From the NCBI RefSeq assembly GCF_016918855.1, contig NZ_JADKYB010000008.1:248001-312000 (forward strand): a stretch of 64,000 nt of DNA, read 5' to 3'. Below, piece after piece: positions 32,567 through 39,853 of the stretch (positions are counted from its first letter, which is position 1; each line of letters opens with the position of its first letter). The notes beneath the pieces are model-generated. The model had not been told where the DNA came from, did no database searches, and was given only the letters and a program-made list of their open reading frames with translations. The position numbers and the translations under genes were made by a program. The DNA is from Actinacidiphila acididurans. GTDB taxonomy: Bacteria > Actinomycetota > Actinomycetes > Streptomycetales > Streptomycetaceae.

Positions 32567-33357
32567 GGCCGCTCCTCCCGGTTCTCCCGGCCGACGAAGG
32601 AGTACGGCGGCCACGGCCCGCTGACCTCCAGGCGTACGTCGGGGAACTGCTCCCGGCAGGCGGTGACGCAGGTGCTGAAGTCCTCGGCGCCGGCCCGCGG
32701 CACCAGGAAGGAGTCGTTGAGGATCATCCAGCCCTCGTAGCCGGCCAGCCGCTGGTCCTGCGGCCGGTGTGCCACCTCCTGTTCGGCCGTGTCGGCCAGG
32801 GCGGCCCGCAGTTGCTCGGCCCGCTTCTCAGCCCTGCCGTACGCGTCCTCGCGGCTGCGCTGCTCGGCCTTCCGCCGCAGCAGGTACGCCGTCCCCGGGG
32901 TGCCGCCGCCGGACTCCTCCGGTTCCGCGGCCGGGGCCGGCGCGCCCGGATCGACGTACGCCTTCACGCCCCACTCGTCGCGTCCCCGGGTCCGCGCGAA
33001 GGCGGCGGCGAAGTCACCGGCCCGGCCGGCCAGGACCGCCCGTACCGCGTCGTCGTCGTGGTAAACGGTGGCGAACTGGAGCGGGACGACGTCCGTGGCC
33101 CGGTGCAACTCCTCGATGACCTGGTGGTGGGCGCGTGCCGCGGCCTCCAGCCATCGCAGGTCCTCCAGGTGTTCCTTCAGCGGCTCCTCGGCGAAGTCGC
33201 TCAGCGGCACCGAGCCGGTCGCCGCCGCGAGACCGCCCTCGGCGACCAGCCGTACGGACTCTCCCGCGACCCCGGTCGTGTCCCCGGACAGCAGGTCCGT
33301 ACCGTTGTCGCCGGCCGGCTCGGGCACCACCGCGTACACCCATACCGCGCCGTTCAC
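32563..33357 (-). CDS. gvpL: Gas vesicle protein GvpL (GvpF/L family)
   Basis: 264 residues. It starts VNGAVWVYAVVPE, and the body shows LKEHLEDLRWLEAAARAHHQVIEELHRATDVVPLQFATVYHDDDAV, the conserved first half of GvpF/L. The C-terminal domain ends PDVRLEVSGPWPPYSFVG, diagnostic of the family. GvpF/L proteins bind GvpA and initiate vesicle nucleation. It is one of two members here; position downstream of gvpJ makes it GvpL. GTG start, overlapping the gvpJ stop. Confidence 0.9.
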   Translation of the reverse strand: MNGAVWVYAVVPEPAGDNGTDLLSGDTTGVAGESVRLVAEGGLAAATGSVPLSDFAEEPLKEHLEDLRWLEAAARAHHQVIEELHRATDVVPLQFATVYHDDDAVRAVLAGRAGDFAAAFARTRGRDEWGVKAYVDPGAPAPAAEPEESGGGTPGTAYLLRRKAEQRSREDAYGRAEKRAEQLRAALADTAEQEVAHRPQDQRLAGYEGWMILNDSFLVPRAGAEDFSTCVTACREQFPDVRLEVSGPWPPYSFVGRENREERP

Positions 33358-33824
33358 GGCCGCCTCCCGCGGTCGGCCGAACGCCCGCCGTCCGGGCGGG
33401 AGTCGGGCTCGCCGGCCGGCTCGGGCCGCCGGTGCTCCTCCTCGGCCGCCGGCTCGGTCGCCTCTTCGGCGCCGGATGCGGTGACCTGGGCCGGTCCGGC
33501 GGACCGCTCGGCCTCCAGGTCGCCGACCCGCCGCCGCAGCCGCCGGTTCTCCTCCACGACGTCGCGCTCCTGCGAGGACAGCGCCGGGTCGTGCTCCCAC
33601 CAGTCGATGCCCATCTCCCGGGCCCGGTCCACCGAGGCGACGATCAGCCGGATCTTGATGGTGAGCAGTTCGATGTCCAGCAGGTCGACCCGGATGTCCC
33701 CGGCGATGACGATGCCCTTGTCCAGGACCCGTTCCAGGATGTCGGCGAGGCTGGACGGCTCGCCGCGGCCGGGCTGTGCCGGGGCGCGGGTCGAGTTCGG
33801 TCCGGTCCACGCGGGCTGGTTCAT
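33354..33824 (-). CDS. gvpJ: GvpJ-type gas vesicle protein (GvpA/J family)
   Basis: 156 residues. The GvpA-family core is SLADILERVLDKGIVIAGDIRV followed by IELLTIKIRLIVASVDRAREMGIDWWE (residues 25-75). The WWE and the long Glu/Arg/Pro-rich coiled and disordered C-terminus distinguish the GvpJ type from the structural GvpA. It is a minor shell-tip or nucleation protein. It sits 7 nt after gvpO and overlaps gvpL. Confidence 0.88.
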   Translation of the reverse strand: MNQPAWTGPNSTRAPAQPGRGEPSSLADILERVLDKGIVIAGDIRVDLLDIELLTIKIRLIVASVDRAREMGIDWWEHDPALSSQERDVVEENRRLRRRVGDLEAERSAGPAQVTASGAEEATEPAAEEEHRRPEPAGEPDSRPDGGRSADRGRRP

Positions 33825-33831
33825 GTGCGGG

Positions 33832-34152
33832 TCACTCCTTGTCCGCCCGTCCGCGGTAATAGCGTTCGTCGCGCCGGTACGACAGCAGTTCTCCGTCCTC
33901 GTCCAGGTCCACCCGGTACACCGCGAGGATGTCGGTGGAGTCGGGGATCCGGTGGGTCTCCACCACCTCGACGCCGACCCGCCAGCCCTGGTCCGTACGG
34001 TCCAGCGAGGTCACGCCCTGCGGCTCCCGGCCGGTCAGGTCCATGACCTGCTCGGCGGCCAGGCGTGCGGCGGTCGCCGCGGAGACCGGCCGCCGGGTGC
34101 CGCCGCCGTCCGCGCCCCGCCCGCCGCCTTCCTTGCGGCGCTCGGCCGTCAC
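33832..34152 (-). CDS. gvpO: Gas vesicle protein GvpO
   Basis: 106 residues. VSAATAARLAAEQVMDLTGREPQGV then GWRVGVEVVETHRIPDSTDILAVYRVDLDEDGELLSYRRDERYYRG is the GvpO signature. It is required for vesicle assembly in Streptomyces-type clusters. GTG start, 3 nt after gvpG. In the described S. coelicolor order gvpO comes first in the operon; here it lies between gvpG and gvpJ. Confidence 0.9.
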   Translation of the reverse strand: MTAERRKEGGGRGADGGGTRRPVSAATAARLAAEQVMDLTGREPQGVTSLDRTDQGWRVGVEVVETHRIPDSTDILAVYRVDLDEDGELLSYRRDERYYRGRADKE

Positions 34153-34155
34153 GGG

Positions 34156-34407
34156 TCAGACCTCCAGGCCGCCCAGCGGAGGCCCGGCGGCCAGCAGCCG
34201 CCGTACCAGGTCCTCCTCCTCCCGGGCGGCCTCGTCCGCCGAGAGCTCCCCGGACGCGCGGGCGCGGTCGACCTCGGCGAGGCGGCGGCGGATCGCCGCG
34301 GGATCGTCGATCTGGTGGCGGGCTTCCTCCTCGATCCGCTCGGCGACCCACGCCACGCCGCGCACGGGTGCGAGCGGCAGGGTGAGAAGTCCGGTGAACA
34401 GTCCCAT
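34156..34407 (-). CDS. gvpG: Gas vesicle protein GvpG
   Basis: 83 residues. MGLFTGLLTLPLAPVRGVAWVAERIEEEA begins the characteristic GvpG helix pair, and the C-terminal EEDLVRRLLA matches. It is a small assembly-complex protein that works with GvpF/L. It lies 45 nt after gvpF and 3 nt before gvpO. Confidence 0.9.
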   Translation of the reverse strand: MGLFTGLLTLPLAPVRGVAWVAERIEEEARHQIDDPAAIRRRLAEVDRARASGELSADEAAREEEDLVRRLLAAGPPLGGLEV

Positions 34408-34452
34408 GGTCTTTCCCGTCCGTCCTCTTGCGTCTCCCGCCGGTCTTCCGGC

Positions 34453-35277
34453 CTACTTCCGCGCCCGCTGCCGTCCGCTCCCCGAGTCGCCGGCGCGGGT
34501 GGGCCGGGCCGGACCCGGCGCCTCTGTCATGGCCTCGACCACGAAGTCGTACGGCGCCAGCGGGCCGAGCAGCCGCAGCCGGGCCCGGCCGCGCCACTCG
34601 GCGGCGAGCTGCTCCGCCGCCTGCTCGAAGGCCGGCCGCCCGGAGTCCGGCACCAGGAACGAAAGGTCCGCGATCGCGTCCTCGTCGGCCGGCTCCAGGG
34701 CCACCACGGCGTCGGCCGCCGGGGCCAGCCGCTCGCGCAGCCGCGCCGCGTCGGCCTCCCGCTTGCCGTCCAGGGCCTGGGCCACCAGCTCGCCGAGCCG
34801 CATCAGTTCGGACCGGCCGGCCACCTCGGACAGGCCCGCGACCCGCTCGCGCAGCTCCACGATGTCCGGGCGCTCGTCCAGCACCTCGAGCAGCACCGTG
34901 TCCCGCTCGTAGCGGGCCCGTACGGTGAACTGCGTACGTCCGCGCAGCCGGTCCAGCGCCGTGGTGAAGGCGTCGTGGCCGTCGGCCAGGACCCCCTCGG
35001 CCACGCTCGGCTCGTCGTCGAGGACCGTGCCGAACCGGAAGGGGAGCACCGGAACACCACTTTCCGCGAGGCTGTCCAGCACGCCGGCGTGCGCCCGCAG
35101 GTCCGCCGGGGTGCCCAGTGGCCGGTCGATGGTCAACGCGCTCACCGCGGCGGCGAGCCCGGCGGACCGTACCCAGCCCACGTGAACTTGCGGGTCGTCG
35201 CCCACCACGGGGTACGCCGTGACGTCCGGGCCGGTGTCCGGCTCCGCCACGACGCCGTAGACGTAAAGCGTGCTCAT
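34453..35277 (-). CDS. gvpF: Gas vesicle protein GvpF (GvpF/L family)
   Basis: 274 residues. It starts MSTLYVYGVVAEPD. The middle LDSLAESGVPVLPFRFGTVLDDEPSVAEGVLADGHD and the C-terminal RARLRLLGPLAPYDFVVEA are typical of GvpF. It nucleates vesicles by binding GvpA. Compared with GvpL in the same operon it has a longer central segment with few charged inserts and a basic C-terminal tail. It follows gvpA by 66 nt. Confidence 0.9.
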   Translation of the reverse strand: MSTLYVYGVVAEPDTGPDVTAYPVVGDDPQVHVGWVRSAGLAAAVSALTIDRPLGTPADLRAHAGVLDSLAESGVPVLPFRFGTVLDDEPSVAEGVLADGHDAFTTALDRLRGRTQFTVRARYERDTVLLEVLDERPDIVELRERVAGLSEVAGRSELMRLGELVAQALDGKREADAARLRERLAPAADAVVALEPADEDAIADLSFLVPDSGRPAFEQAAEQLAAEWRGRARLRLLGPLAPYDFVVEAMTEAPGPARPTRAGDSGSGRQRARK

Positions 35278-35343
35278 GGCCGACCTCCTCGTCGGCGTCG
35301 TCGGGTTCGCGGTGCCGCGCCGGTCCGGGGGCCGGGGCCGGAG

Positions 35344-35805
35344 TCACCGGCCGCGCTCCTTGCGGCTGGCCGGGCGGGTGCGGCGGGGACGCTCGGCGGG
35401 TTCGGCCTCCGCTTCCTCGCCCTCGGCGTCGTCCTCGTCGTCACTGCCGAGCACGCCACCGACCGTGTCCTTGACGGTGTCCTTGGCCCCCTCCAGCGCG
35501 CCCTTGGTCTTCTTCTCGGCGCCGCCCTCGCGGATCTCCTCCATCATCCCGGGCAGCCCCTTGGTCTCGGTGCCGCTGCGGGCCAGGTCCAGCCGGTTGA
35601 CCGCCTCGGCGAAGCGCAGGTACGTGTCCACGCTCGCCACGACGACGCGGGCGTCGATGGTCAGCAGCTCGATGCCCACCAGGGACACCCGCACGTAGAC
35701 GTCGATCACGAGGCCCTTGTCCAGGATCAGGTCCACGACGTCGACCAGGCCGCCCCCGGACGGGCGGTCCAGGTAGGTGCCGGTCTGGCCTCCGGCCATG
35801 GTCAT
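35344..35805 (-). CDS. gvpA: Gas vesicle structural protein GvpA
   Basis: 153 residues. The core (residues 18-75: [21 protein letters not shown], then [29 protein letters not shown]) is the shell-forming GvpA sequence, the best match of the three paralogues. The remaining 78 residues are a long acidic then basic tail, as in many actinobacterial GvpA proteins and unlike the 70-residue cyanobacterial form. The ATG overlaps the stop of the upstream SRPBCC gene (ATGA) and has GGGGGTGA upstream. Confidence 0.9.
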   Translation of the reverse strand: MTMAGGQTGTYLDRPSGGGLVDVVDLILDKGLVIDVYVRVSLVGIELLTIDARVVVASVDTYLRFAEAVNRLDLARSGTETKGLPGMMEEIREGGAEKKTKGALEGAKDTVKDTVGGVLGSDDEDDAEGEEAEAEPAERPRRTRPASRKERGR

Positions 35806-36863
35806 CGTCGTTCACCCCCGTCCTCCTCCTCTTCGTCCTCGGGCTCTTCGTCCTCGTCGTATTCCTCGTCCCCGATGTCCTCGGAGTCGTCGTCCTCCTC
35901 CGGCTCCTCGTCCTCCTCGTCCCGGACCTCGTCCTGGTCCTGGTCCTGCGGCTCCCGCTCCTTCTCCTCGCCGCCTTCTTCGCCCTCCTCCTCGGCGCGT
36001 ACCTCCTCGTCGCTGCGGGTCACCTCGCCGTCCATGACCTCGCCGCGCCAGCCGCGTATCTCGTCCTGGTTGAGGGTGGCCTCGGTCATGGCGTGGCGCC
36101 GGAAGTGCTTCAGCTCCAGCCGGGCCCGGCGGCCCTGGGCTCGCCAGATGTTCCCGGTCTTCTCGAAGAAGCCCTGCGGGTGGTAGACGAGCACCAGCAG
36201 GATCCGGGTGAGGTCGGGTGTGACCTCGTGGAAGGTGACGGCGCCGTCGACCTTGCCCTTCTCGCCCTCGGACTCCCAGAGGATGCGTTCGTCGGGCACC
36301 TGCTCGATCACCGTGGCCTTCCAGGTGCGGTGGGACCAGAGGACCTGCGCCTTCCAGTCCATTTCCGTCTCGGACTGCTGCTTGACGTTCTCCACCTTCT
36401 TCATGAAGGTCGGGAAGTCCTCGAACTGGGTCCACAGGTTGTAGACCACCTTGACCGGCAGGCCGACGTCGATGCTCTCGACGATGTTGCTCGCCTTGAG
36501 CGTCTTGCCACCGCCTCCACTGTCGCTGCCTCCGCCACCCCCGGTGACCTTCTGGGCGGCTTCCTTGGTCTTCTCCTTGGCCTGGGTGAAGCCGGCGCTC
36601 ATCATCGACTTCGCCGGCGACTTGCCCTCGGTCAGGTCGCGGGCCCCGGAGAGGGCGGCCTTCAGGCCCGACCCGCCACCGTCCTCGGCGAAGTCGGTCA
36701 GCCGTTCGGTGACCTCGCCGAGCCGCCCCGTGACCCGGCCGACGGCCTTTTCACCGAGCGCGCCGATCAGGTCGCGGGCCTCCTTCATCAGGCGATCGGT
36801 GGGCAGTGCGCCGGCCAGTCCTCCGGCGGTGTCCTTGGCGGACCGCGTCGCTTGGTCAGTCAT
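35802..36863 (-). CDS. SRPBCC-family protein of the gas vesicle operon
   Basis: 353 residues in three parts. Residues 1-110 are amphipathic and helical with a Gly-rich hinge. About 120-275 form an SRPBCC/polyketide cyclase-like domain ([61 protein letters not shown]). The last 70 residues are an extremely acidic Asp/Glu tail. It is linked to gvpA by an ATGA overlap and follows the first gene by 3 nt, so it belongs to the operon and probably corresponds to one of the accessory GvpY/GvpZ-type genes of Streptomyces clusters. A chaperone-like role for shell subunits is inference. Confidence 0.8.
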   Translation of the reverse strand: MTDQATRSAKDTAGGLAGALPTDRLMKEARDLIGALGEKAVGRVTGRLGEVTERLTDFAEDGGGSGLKAALSGARDLTEGKSPAKSMMSAGFTQAKEKTKEAAQKVTGGGGGSDSGGGGKTLKASNIVESIDVGLPVKVVYNLWTQFEDFPTFMKKVENVKQQSETEMDWKAQVLWSHRTWKATVIEQVPDERILWESEGEKGKVDGAVTFHEVTPDLTRILLVLVYHPQGFFEKTGNIWRAQGRRARLELKHFRRHAMTEATLNQDEIRGWRGEVMDGEVTRSDEEVRAEEEGEEGGEEKEREPQDQDQDEVRDEEDEEPEEDDDSEDIGDEEYDEDEEPEDEEEEDGGERR

Positions 36864-36866
36864 GCG

Positions 36867-37487
36867 TCAACGCTCCTCACGCCCCGATGTACGCGCACCA
36901 CCGCGCTCGGTGCTCCCCGTACGACGCGACGGGCCGCGGCCTGCCGCCTTGCGGCTGTCGCCCTCGCGCGCGGTGCGCGAACTCCGTGCGGGTGCTCGCT
37001 TGGCCGGGCTCCGCTTGGCCTCGGCGTCACCCTTCTGCCGCGCGGCCTCGGACCGGCTCCCGCTCCGGGGAGCGGTACGCCGCTTGCCGCCTGCCTCGCG
37101 CTTCTCGCCGCGGTCAGGGGCCTCCTCACCGGTGTCCTCGGCCTCGGTTTCCGCGGCCTCCCCGTCACCCTGGTCCTCCGGGCCGGTGTCGGCCGTGCCG
37201 CGCAAGGCGGCGGTCCGCTCGGCGATCCGATCGCTCAGGGCGTCCATACGGTGGGCCGCCGCGGCCATCGCCGCCGCCTTCCCCGCCGCCGTCACGTTCC
37301 CGCGCAGATCCTCGCCGAGCTTCCCGAGGCCCGGCGACTGCAGGATCCCGCCCAGAGCGTCCCCGCCCTGCGCCCGCAACCGTCTGGCCACCACCGCCCC
37401 GGCCACCGCCAGCGCCCACTGTGGCTTGCGCATCCGTCCCAGCACATAACTCCCGGCCAGGGCTACAGCTGCCGGTCCCGTCTTCAT
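36867..37487 (-). CDS. Gas-vesicle-operon accessory protein with lysine/arginine-rich tail
   Basis: 206 residues. A hydrophobic N-terminal 30 residues (VALAGSYVLGRMRKPQWALAVAGAVVARR) and a helical part to about residue 95 are followed by an acidic linker and a 75-residue Lys/Arg/Ser/Ala-rich tail resembling histone H1 or DNA-binding repeats (KRSPAKRAPARSS). It is the first gene of the gas-vesicle operon, with GGAGGAG before the ATG. I do not recognise a specific gvp family; the complementary charge to the acidic tail of the next protein suggests they interact (inference). Confidence 0.7.
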   Translation of the reverse strand: MKTGPAAVALAGSYVLGRMRKPQWALAVAGAVVARRLRAQGGDALGGILQSPGLGKLGEDLRGNVTAAGKAAAMAAAAHRMDALSDRIAERTAALRGTADTGPEDQGDGEAAETEAEDTGEEAPDRGEKREAGGKRRTAPRSGSRSEAARQKGDAEAKRSPAKRAPARSSRTAREGDSRKAAGRGPSRRTGSTERGGARTSGREER

Positions 37488-37728
37488 GGCACCACTCCTC
37501 CCGGAGACCGTTCTCTGATCCGCTGCCCGATGAGACCGCAAGAAAACGGCACAAGCCGCGCTTTTCGCCCACCGATTTCCCACACCCAGGGTGACGACTG
37601 ACGTGCGCTGTGTCGTGTGCGGCCCCCATGTCCGCCCTGGCACGCAAATGGCTGGCGCCGCCAATGCGATACGGTCCCGTCGCCGCCCCGCTTCCGCCTG
37701 AGGGGCGACCACGGGAAGGGGGACGCGG

Positions 37729-38235
37729 GTGGGGTACTGGGGATATTTGGTCGTGGCGAAAACCGAGCGCCGGGCGGAGGAATTGAGCGCGCTGGGTGAG
37801 GTACATGGACGCCTCAGGGTGAATGAACGGCTTCCCGGGCGCTGGCTGGTGTGGGAGCACCCCGGGGAGCCCGGGATCAACGGCGAGCAGTTGGCGGCCG
37901 CGCTGGCTCAGGAGACGGGTGCGCCGGTGCTGGTCGGCTTCGTCATGGACGGCGACTGTGTGGTCATCGAGGCTGCCGGTCCGGTGAGCGGGGCGTGGAC
38001 GGCGTGCCTGGGGCCGCGGCTGATGGCGGGTTACCTCGCCGAGGACGGGCACCTGCTCGAGGACTGGTTCCTCCCGCCGGGGCAGGCGGCTTCGCGGTCC
38101 GCGGACTGGGCCCGCGAGGCAGGGCACACCGTTGATCCGGCCCCGCTGGCGGACCTCTTCCGGGCCGATGTCCACCCATGGGCCCAGGACAAGTTCCTCG
38201 GCCTCCTGGACGCGATCGGCCTCCGCCGGGCCTGA
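37729..38235 (+). CDS. Uncharacterised actinobacterial protein (168 aa)
   Basis: 168 residues, GTG start after GGGAAGGGGG. It is soluble and Trp-rich (MGYWGYLVVAKTERRAEEL, GRWLVWEHPGEPGINGEQLAAALAQETGAPVLVGFVMDGDCVVIEA). The pattern fits a small alpha/beta protein of the kind often annotated hypothetical in Streptomyces; no catalytic motif is visible. It is divergent from the gas-vesicle operon across 241 nt and followed by another small gene on the same strand. Confidence 0.65.
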   Translation: MGYWGYLVVAKTERRAEELSALGEVHGRLRVNERLPGRWLVWEHPGEPGINGEQLAAALAQETGAPVLVGFVMDGDCVVIEAAGPVSGAWTACLGPRLMAGYLAEDGHLLEDWFLPPGQAASRSADWAREAGHTVDPAPLADLFRADVHPWAQDKFLGLLDAIGLRRA

Positions 38236-38292
38236 ACCGGCCCGCACGTCGAACCCACCGGCGGAATGACCCTCTGCGGTGAAAGGATCACG

Positions 38293-38691
38293 GTGTACGC
38301 CCAGCGTGTCCGGCTGTTTCTGAGCTTCATCAGGCTCCTTGACGTCATGGCCGCGGAGCCTGCGGTTCAGCTGGAATATCTGCGGCTGAAGAACTTCCCC
38401 TCTCCTGAATCCGCCATGGTCGAATTCTTCGAGGATCTCGAAGGGTTTCAAGCATTTTTCGGGGACATGCTGGACGCGGGGACATTCGGCGCCGGGGAGC
38501 AAGAACTCTTCGAGCGACTGCTCCGCCTCGGCGACGCGATCGACTCGCAACCGGACTCGTGTACGCGGGGGGCGATCCTCTACGGCCGGCAGTGGAACGA
38601 CGTGCGGGACACGGCGTTGCTGCTGAAGCTGTCCGTTTCCTCGAAGCCGGTGCCAACACCGCTGTACGACGGGGACGTTGACGCCCACTGA
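38293..38691 (+). CDS. Uncharacterised helical protein (132 aa)
   Basis: 132 residues from a GTG (VYAQRVRLFLSF) preceded by GAAAGGA; an upstream ATG at 38266 would add 9 residues. It is helical and aromatic-rich (FFEDLEGFQAFFGDML) with no transmembrane segment and no recognised domain. Size and position after another small gene suggest a toxin-immunity-like or regulatory role, but nothing confirms it. The end abuts the YihY remnant on the other strand. Confidence 0.55.
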   Translation: MYAQRVRLFLSFIRLLDVMAAEPAVQLEYLRLKNFPSPESAMVEFFEDLEGFQAFFGDMLDAGTFGAGEQELFERLLRLGDAIDSQPDSCTRGAILYGRQWNDVRDTALLLKLSVSSKPVPTPLYDGDVDAH

Positions 38692-38850
38692 GGGAAGGCG
38701 CCCCCGGCGCGGGCCCGTTCGAGTTCGGCGTCGAACTCGAGGCCGAGGAGGATGACGGTGATCGCGGCGAGGCGACCACCCGGAGCAGCACGGCCAGCGG
38801 ACTGCCGGGGCTGACCCGGCGGAAGCCGCGCTTGACGTTGGGCGGAAGTG
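38690..38850 (-). pseudogene. Remnant of a YihY/BrkB-family membrane protein C-terminus
   Basis: On the minus strand two pieces in different frames match the C-terminal region of YihY/UPF0761 proteins: LPPNVKRGFRRVSPGSPLAV (about 38790-38845), then AAITVILLGLEFDAELER (about 38705-38765). The roughly 35 residues normally between them are missing and the frame shifts at the junction. A stop codon lies directly upstream. The intact family member usually sits beside DUF4235 genes, as one does here, so this is a decayed gene. Confidence 0.65.
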
Positions 38851-38914
38851 TCCCGTGTCATCGAGCACTGCCTTGGTGCGTCGGGTTCGGTCGTCCGCGG
38901 TCGCGAGGGATGTC

Positions 38915-39181
38915 TCAGCCGGATGACGTGCCGGTCATACGGTGTGTCGCGGTGGCACCGGCCCGGTCCACGGTGGCCTTCACCACGGCGAAGATGGCCC
39001 CCTGAAGTGCGGCGGCGAGCAGCACCTCGCCCCAACTGCGGTCGATGTCCTTGGCGTCGGGGGCGTCGGCCTCGTGGCCGACGATCTTCCACACCTGCTT
39101 GAACACGAGTCCGGCCAGCATGCCGCTGCCGAGCCCGAGGGCCAGTCCGACGGGTTTGTACGCGATGGCCGCGGCTTTCAT
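38915..39181 (-). CDS. DUF4235 membrane protein
   Basis: 88 residues. MKAAAIAYKPVGLALGLGSGMLAGLVFKQVWKIV is a membrane-spanning N-terminus, a short polar loop (DAPDAKDIDRSWGEVLLAAALQGAIFAVVKATVDR) follows with a second hydrophobic helix, and a polar end completes the DUF4235 pattern. The function is unknown; the family often neighbours YihY, DUF3618 and holin-like genes in actinobacteria. An earlier in-frame codon exists, but this ATG matches the family start. Confidence 0.82.
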   Translation of the reverse strand: MKAAAIAYKPVGLALGLGSGMLAGLVFKQVWKIVGHEADAPDAKDIDRSWGEVLLAAALQGAIFAVVKATVDRAGATATHRMTGTSSG

Positions 39182-39335
39182 GACGAACCTCCACCGGAAG
39201 ACGAGCGCCTTTGCGTTTGTCGTGCGTCGCCTGCCCGGCACGGACGGCGCAATGCGTTTGTCCGGCAGCAAGCGATACCCGCGTCGCACGTCAGGGCGCT
39301 GATCACGGGTGCGCCGGCGCCCCCGGCGGATCTCG

Positions 39336-39740
39336 TCAGGCGCTCGGGGCGGGCGTGGTCTCCGGAAGCGGCGCTTCGAGTGGGGGCGGGGTGTCGGTCA
39401 GGCCGAGGCGGAGGTGTTCGACGTGGTAGAGGGCCTGGTCGAGGAGTTCGGCGACGTGGTTGTCGTAGAGGGCGTAGACGACCGATCGGCCCTTGCGGGT
39501 GCCGGTGACGAGGCCGAGGTTGCGCAGCAGGCGCAACTGGTGGGAGCAGGCCGACTGTTCCATGCCCACTTCGGTGGCCAGTTCGGTGGCCGGCAGCGGC
39601 CCCTCGCGCAGGCGGGCGAGGATGAGCAGGCGGGAGGGGGTGGCCAGGGCCTGGAGGGTGGTGGCGACCTTGGCGGCGCCGGCCGCGTCCAGGCGTGCGC
39701 GCGGGACGTTGCTGGCGGCTGGTGCGGCTCCGTGACCCAT
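39336..39740 (-). CDS. ArsR/SmtB-family metal-responsive regulator
   Basis: 134 residues. Winged-HTH ATPSRLLILARLREGPLPATELATEVGMEQSACSHQLRLLRNLGLV, followed by the wing GTRKGRSVVYALYDNHVAELLDQALYHVEH. Metal ligands are plausibly in the alpha-5 segment DNHVAELLDQALYHVEH (D-x-H ... H-x2-H), as in the Zn/Co/Ni sensors SmtB, CzrA and NmtR. It is divergent from a P1B-4 ATPase across an imperfect TGAA-TTCA dyad. It probably represses the pump until metal binds. A start 27 nt upstream (39767) is possible. Confidence 0.87.
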   Translation of the reverse strand: MGHGAAPAASNVPRARLDAAGAAKVATTLQALATPSRLLILARLREGPLPATELATEVGMEQSACSHQLRLLRNLGLVTGTRKGRSVVYALYDNHVAELLDQALYHVEHLRLGLTDTPPPLEAPLPETTPAPSA

Positions 39741-39774
39741 GCGCCCATGGTACGGACGCCACGCCATGAATGCA

Positions 39775-39788
39775 TGAATCAGTGTTCA
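39775..39788. promoter_or_regulatory. SmtB/ArsR-type operator
   Basis: TGAATCAGTGTTCA, a TGAA-N6-TTCA dyad, lies between the ArsR start and the divergent ATPase start. The adjacent ATGAATGCATGAAT provides further half-sites. It resembles the 12-2-12 SmtB/CzrA operators. Confidence 0.6.
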
Positions 39789-39853
39789 TCTGTTCCTGTT
39801 ACCGTGGACGCGTCCGTGCACCGCCCGCCGTCTCGCGCAGGGGGCCCCTTTCG

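Noticed and set aside
32767..36186. Long plus-strand frame opposite the gas vesicle operon
   Set aside because: Antisense shadow without motifs; the minus strand carries a well-ordered gvp set.
31953..37487. Horizontal acquisition of the gas vesicle cluster
   Set aside because: Codon use and GC content look like the neighbours and no mobile element or tRNA flanks the cluster.
37523..37547. SigB-like promoter for the gas-vesicle operon
   Set aside because: GTTT-N15-GGGCAG on the minus strand deviates from the expected GGGTAC/T and cannot be distinguished from chance in this composition.
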